Assembly: GCA_037481695.1 (NCBI GenBank)
Contig: JBBFLE010000010.1
Span: forward strand, 62,001-126,000
Length of the DNA stretch: 64,000 nt
Direction of reading: 5' to 3'
DNA from: a bacterium
Lineage (GTDB): Bacteria; Desulfobacterota; Desulfocorpusculales; Desulfocorpusculum
Below are positions 60,216-64,000 of the stretch, piece after piece; positions within the stretch are counted from its first letter, which is position 1; each line of letters opens with the position of its first letter. The notes below the pieces were generated by a model, which searched no databases, was not told where the DNA came from, and saw only the letters and a program-made list of their open reading frames with translations. Made by a program: the position numbers and the translations under genes.

Positions 60216-63200
60216 CTATTGTGATGGGGGAGTTCCATCTCCCAAGGCCCCCACAGCCACTCGCACTCCAGCTCGAGCTGGTTGACATTCGACCCGGAAC
60301 CCGCTTAGCAATGAACCATCTCCTTTGAAGAACAGCAAATTGTTCCCGCCAGCCCTTGGGCTAGGGCCTTGACCCGCTACAATCTCTGCGCAACCGTCTC
60401 CGTCCACGTCTCCCCCAGCAACGAATACTCCCCGGCCCTCGGGAAAGGCCAAGAAGGGTTCATTATCTTCTTCCTGAGACTCAGCTCGAATCACCGCCAC
60501 CTGGCCCATGGCCCTGGGGCTTCTGGGAGCACCAACGATGATCTCATCGCGACCGTCGCAGTCCAGATCCGCTGCCGCCACATTTGCGCCGTAGCCCACC
60601 CAAGTGCCTTGGGAGGAGGTGAAATTCACCTCCCATTCGGCCTTGAGGGAACCCACTTCCCATTGCATGGGCTCAGGGGTCTCCACCTGGAAGACTCTAA
60701 CCAGGGCAGGGGCCATGGGTGCAGAGCCTGGGGCGGCAATAAGCTCAGGCCTACCGTCTCCATCTATGTCCCCTACTGCCAGGTTGGGCGCCCTCCAAGC
60801 CCACGGCTCCGGAAAGGGAACAAATCTGAGGCCCGTCTCCACAAGGCGTCCCTCCAGTAACTTGTATGCCTTGACCACTGTGCTGCCTTTAACAGGCCGC
60901 CACCAAGCCTGGTCATCCAAGTCCCCCAGGGATTCCTCCAGGCTGCTTATACCCACAATTATCTCCTCTTTCCAATCACCGTCCAAATCCCCTATGGCCA
61001 CGCTGGGAGGATGAAGCAAGCCACGGTGATCAACAGAAGCCTCTGAAAGCACTCCACCATCTCTTCCTAGAACCCTTATCTTGGCCTGCGAGAAAATTCC
61101 CTTTCTAGTGGTTGCTACTACAAGCTCATCCAAGCCGTCTCCGTCCAAGTCTCCACTTGCCAGGCTCACTACCCCAGCCTTGGATGAGGCCTTGTAGTCC
61201 TTTATCCAATCCCCTTCCGGGGTGAAACTCTTGATGATGGGCCGTCCCCTGCGGTCCCTAAAGCAGGAGGTCAAGATACTCGGGGATAATGCCGGGTTGA
61301 TCTCTACTGTAAGTTTCCCCTGGGCACCGTGGGAGGCAGTTCTGCCACGGGCTGTGACCTCGAAGTAGTAATCTCCCGGGAGAACCCACTTGGAGGTAAA
61401 AACTTCCAGAGTCACTTCCTGCCCCACTGCTGCCTGGGAGGTGGAAAGCTGTGCTTTCACACCCTCGGGAATTCCACTCAGGGAGAATCTCACAGGCCCG
61501 TCAAAACCTCCCAAAGGATTTGTTTTGATGGTGAAGGTGGCTTTATCGAGTTGTTTTACACTTTCGGCAAAAGGTGTGATGGAAACAGAGAAGTCCGCTA
61601 CTTCCAAGGTCACCTGAATGCTGCTTTGATTCCCGCCCGAGGAAGCCATGAGTGAAAGCGAATAGACCCCAGCAGCACTCTGAGAGGTGGTGATCACCTT
61701 CAGGGTTGCCTGGGCAGCAAGCCCGCCGGAGAGCTGCACTAAGTCGGGGGTCACAACCAGGGCACAGTTGGGGACCGATCCGGTCACACTCAGGGCTACC
61801 TCTCCCTCAAAACCCGAGGCGGGATTGACTGTAATCACCCATGAGGCTGTTTCCCCTGCCTCCACTTTTATAGAAGGTGTCTCGGTGAAAAGGGTGAAAA
61901 ACGGTTCCTGCTGAGAAATGCTAAGGGTGAAGGTCTTCTCGGAAACAGGGCTTTTTCCCGCCACCTGTTGTTGCAGCACATAAGTCCCTAACGGAAGTCC
62001 TCCTGGGATGGGCCAGTTTACCTCCAGGGACAGCTCGGATGCTGAGGCAATGTTGAAAACCGTAGTCTGTGAGAAGACCTCTGCTCCGGCCTGGTTCCTT
62101 ACAATGGTCTCCAGGGAAAGCCCCTCCAGGGGAAGGGTTGCAAAATTGAAGATTCTTGTAACTATCTGCATTGTCTCGCCTGGGTAGTAGGTTCCCCTCT
62201 CTGTGTCAGTCAGAATTGATACTTCTGGGAGCGTGATGGTGAGCCTTGCCTCATTGTTCTCCTTTTGGAACTCTTCCACCTGGGCCTGCGGATCTGCCTT
62301 GAGTACAAAGGTCCTCGGACCTGGGGAGCCTGTGAGCTGGATTTGGTGGGAAAAGCTTTGGATCTGCCCTGGGGCAAGGGGAGCAACTTCAAAACTTGCC
62401 AAGAGCCTGGCCTCAGCTTCCTCATAGAGGGCCAGGGTGGTGGCAGGGGCATTCTCTCTACCCTGGTTTCGGATTTCCATTAAAAGGGCAGCCTGTGGCG
62501 GGTGACCGACCTCCAGGTTACCCATGAGTTCTACACTCAGATCAGGCAATCGGGTTCCGTACAGGAAGGATGTTTCCTTGAAACTTGTAAGTCCTTCCAC
62601 TTCCAGGACGGCCCTGACTTTGTGTGACCCCGCAGATGTGTTGGGAATGGTGAACCTGGCGTTGCTTGTACCTCCATGGAGTGTGACAGGCATCATTCCC
62701 TGTGAAACTCCGTCCACCAGGATTTCCAGGGTGCCTTCTCCCTCCCCCAAAAAACTCGCCTCCACTTGGACCGGCTCCGTATTGGTTGGATACTCGACCT
62801 TCTCCGTCCTCACCCCCAAGAGCAAGGCACTTCCTACATCGAAAGCCTCTGACCCAGAGCAAAGAAGCATATCCCCCAAAGATATAGCGTAAGCCAGCCT
62901 GTGGATGCCCAGCACGGTTGTGGTGAAAGGAAAAGAAAGTCTTGCCGGCACAGGTTCTGCATTCGTAAGAGTCACCCCAATCTGGCCTGCCTCGGAGTAT
63001 TCTCCCTGGGGGTCCATGATCCACGTGCGTATAATGGCCTCTAGCGACTCATTGCTTTCCATCCAAAGGGAGAGGTTGATTGTATCGGCCGAGCCGTATC
63101 GAGGCTTATCCAAAGCGGCCTCCCTCACCTTCACCCTGATGCCTGCCACATCAAAGGTTTGGGATGCTGTTATTAGCTGAGAGTCCGCAGTCCTGAGTCG

Positions 63201-64000
63201 GGCTGAGACCTCATACGTACCGGCTGTCATGACAGAGGGAAGCACAAGGCTGCGGGAAGTAAAGCCGGTGAAAGAAAAACTCTCGGAGTATCCCCCTGGT
63301 CCGCTGAGAGTCATGTTGCCGACTGCCTGCCCCTCCACTGTCACCACTACCGTGTCCCCAGCCCGGTATATGTGCCTATCGGTGGAAAGATGAATCAGCT
63401 CTTCTGTCTTTTTTATGGAAATGGCATTGAGGTAAATGGATCTGCCCGATTCGTGGTAGATGCCGAAGAAAAGCTTCTCGCCTGTGATCTTGGGGAGAGG
63501 TATCTCGAAGATCAGGCTCTGGGAGCCAGCCAACATGAAAGGCCTGTTCTCTTCGAAGCCATTGTAGTTGACCTGTGCCATCAGAGGTAACGCAGTTGCA
63601 GCGGAGGTCTGCACGTGAAGGGTCAACCTGGCTGTGTCGCCTTCCCCGTAGCTGGATTTGTCCAAAGATGGGGTCACTTGGAGAGCCAGGCCAGCCGTTG
63701 CAAATCTCACGATCCCCTTTTCCAGTGGCCCGGATGAGGAAAGCTCCCAGGTTCCCCAATGGTCCCTCTGATCCAGATCCTCCGGAAGCAAAGTGCCAAA
63801 GAATACTTCCTTTTCCTCACCTGCCCCTAGCCAGCCCTGTTCAGAGGAGTCCAGCAAGTCTTCCACTTGGACTCTGAGATTGAAACTTGAGCCCTGGTCT
63901 CCGGAGTTTTTCAACCAGAACCTGAAGATTGCTTCCTGGCCGGGTTGAAAGGTTTGATACGTGGGAGACTGGATCATCTGAATCAAAGCCGGCTTTACGG
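60216..64000 (-). CDS. Very large FG-GAP/VCBS-repeat surface-type protein (5' end beyond the window)
   Basis: The minus-strand frame is open to the right edge, so the N-terminus, presumably with a signal peptide, is missing; at least 1260 residues are seen. The visible N-terminal two-thirds is a series of immunoglobulin-like, CARDB-like and SdrD-like beta domains (such as HPPQAALLMEIRNQGRENAP and ITVNPASGFEGEVALSVTG). The C-terminal 330 residues hold at least five FG-GAP/VCBS repeats with calcium-loop sequences: GDLDGDGLDELVVA, GDLDGDWKEEIIVG, GDIDGDGRPELIAA, ADLDCDGRDEIIVG and GDVDGDGCAEIVAG, a likely beta-propeller. It is probably secreted or surface-bound, with an adhesive or carbohydrate-related role (inference). 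Confidence 0.85.
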   Translation of the reverse strand, partial: VKPALIQMIQSPTYQTFQPGQEAIFRFWLKNSGDQGSSFNLRVQVEDLLDSSEQGWLGAGEEKEVFFGTLLPEDLDQRDHWGTWELSSSGPLEKGIVRFATAGLALQVTPSLDKSSYGEGDTARLTLHVQTSAATALPLMAQVNYNGFEENRPFMLAGSQSLIFEIPLPKITGEKLFFGIYHESGRSIYLNAISIKKTEELIHLSTDRHIYRAGDTVVVTVEGQAVGNMTLSGPGGYSESFSFTGFTSRSLVLPSVMTAGTYEVSARLRTADSQLITASQTFDVAGIRVKVREAALDKPRYGSADTINLSLWMESNESLEAIIRTWIMDPQGEYSEAGQIGVTLTNAEPVPARLSFPFTTTVLGIHRLAYAISLGDMLLCSGSEAFDVGSALLLGVRTEKVEYPTNTEPVQVEASFLGEGEGTLEILVDGVSQGMMPVTLHGGTSNARFTIPNTSAGSHKVRAVLEVEGLTSFKETSFLYGTRLPDLSVELMGNLEVGHPPQAALLMEIRNQGRENAPATTLALYEEAEARLLASFEVAPLAPGQIQSFSHQIQLTGSPGPRTFVLKADPQAQVEEFQKENNEARLTITLPEVSILTDTERGTYYPGETMQIVTRIFNFATLPLEGLSLETIVRNQAGAEVFSQTTVFNIASASELSLEVNWPIPGGLPLGTYVLQQQVAGKSPVSEKTFTLSISQQEPFFTLFTETPSIKVEAGETASWVITVNPASGFEGEVALSVTGSVPNCALVVTPDLVQLSGGLAAQATLKVITTSQSAAGVYSLSLMASSGGNQSSIQVTLEVADFSVSITPFAESVKQLDKATFTIKTNPLGGFDGPVRFSLSGIPEGVKAQLSTSQAAVGQEVTLEVFTSKWVLPGDYYFEVTARGRTASHGAQGKLTVEINPALSPSILTSCFRDRRGRPIIKSFTPEGDWIKDYKASSKAGVVSLASGDLDGDGLDELVVATTRKGIFSQAKIRVLGRDGGVLSEASVDHRGLLHPPSVAIGDLDGDWKEEIIVGISSLEESLGDLDDQAWWRPVKGSTVVKAYKLLEGRLVETGLRFVPFPEPWAWRAPNLAVGDIDGDGRPELIAAPGSAPMAPALVRVFQVETPEPMQWEVGSLKAEWEVNFTSSQGTWVGYGANVAAADLDCDGRDEIIVGAPRSPRAMGQVAVIRAESQEEDNEPFLAFPEGRGVFVAGGDVDGDGCAEIVAGQGPSPRAGGNNLLFFKGDGSLLSGFRVECQPARAGVRVAVGALGDGTPPSQ

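Noticed and set aside
59864-60328. 154-codon plus-strand frame covering the hairpin repeats
   Set aside because: Its repetitive peptide simply reflects the DNA repeats, and it overlaps the 3' end of the FG-GAP gene and the start of the molybdoenzyme gene on the other strand.

Overview
The window looks like a chromosomal segment of an anaerobic or facultatively anaerobic member of the former Deltaproteobacteria (Desulfobacterota/Syntrophobacterales-like). This is inferred from gene content, not from a marker gene. Supporting content: a benzoyl-CoA reductase/2-hydroxyacyl-CoA dehydratase-type subunit pair, a DUF39 sulfur-incorporation protein, an AprA/fumarate-reductase-like flavoprotein with a ferredoxin, tripartite tricarboxylate and Liv-type uptake systems, a LipS-type lipoate assembly cluster, a KaiBC operon and a sigma-54 promoter. 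Native genes favour AGG/AGA arginine codons and G-rich Shine-Dalgarno sites, and genes are tightly packed with many ATGA/GTGA/TGATG overlaps. I see no tRNA, rRNA, CRISPR array or intact insertion sequence.

Layout, left to right. (1) 1-2.7 kb: sulfur assimilation (end of an Rrf2 regulator, cysteine synthase, a structured leader, DUF39 homocysteine-biosynthesis protein, strong terminator). (2) 2.7-8.3 kb: small glycine-zipper lipoprotein, a pair of 2-hydroxyacyl-CoA dehydratase-family subunits, a YkgJ-type Cys-cluster protein, a HAD phosphatase and a small HTH/coiled-coil protein. (3) 8.3-11 kb: gene-poor, foreign-looking island with a Fic protein, an operator-like palindrome, a broken REP-associated tyrosine transposase (RAYT) fragment and a palindrome. 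(4) 11-16 kb: PAS histidine kinase, MFS transporter, quinol-type nitric oxide reductase. (5) 16.3-22.4 kb: TetR regulator with a recognisable promoter/operator, then an HlyD-ATPase-ATPase-permease-permease efflux operon of the YbhGFSR type. (6) 22.4-25 kb: LarE and a GAF-nucleotidyl cyclase. (7) 25.1-30 kb: tctCBA plus flavoprotein plus ferredoxin operon. (8) 30.3-38.6 kb: central carbon block (small Hsp20, Pgi, pyruvate kinase, phosphofructokinase, a MalQ-GH13 fusion). (9) 38.8-39.8 kb: sigma-54-driven secreted protein of unknown function. (10) 39.9-44.6 kb: four-gene lipoate assembly cluster (lipoate ligase-DUF116 fusion, FAD protein, two radical SAM proteins). (11) 44.8-49.4 kb: KaiC-KaiB-hybrid histidine kinase operon. 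(12) 49.5-57.7 kb: MidA-like methyltransferase, LivKHMGF importer, URO-D-like protein, ATC-hydrolase-like protein, shikimate kinase. (13) 57.9-64 kb: cytoplasmic molybdopterin oxidoreductase, a tandem hairpin repeat, and a very large FG-GAP/VCBS surface-type protein running off the right edge.

Several blocks form coherent units: Rrf2-CysK-DUF39 for sulfide incorporation; PFK-PK with Pgi and the glucanotransferase-amylase fusion for glycogen/maltodextrin to pyruvate; TctCBA with the flavoprotein/ferredoxin pair for uptake and probable reduction of an unknown carboxylate; the LipS-type cluster for self-contained lipoate assembly; and KaiC-KaiB-kinase as a clock-like signalling module without KaiA. 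The best candidates for novelty are the KaiC/KaiB/hybrid-kinase operon, the flavoprotein-ferredoxin-TTT operon, the ligase-DUF116 fusion inside the lipoate cluster, the MalQ-GH13 fusion, and the short hairpin repeats at 60.0-60.1 kb.
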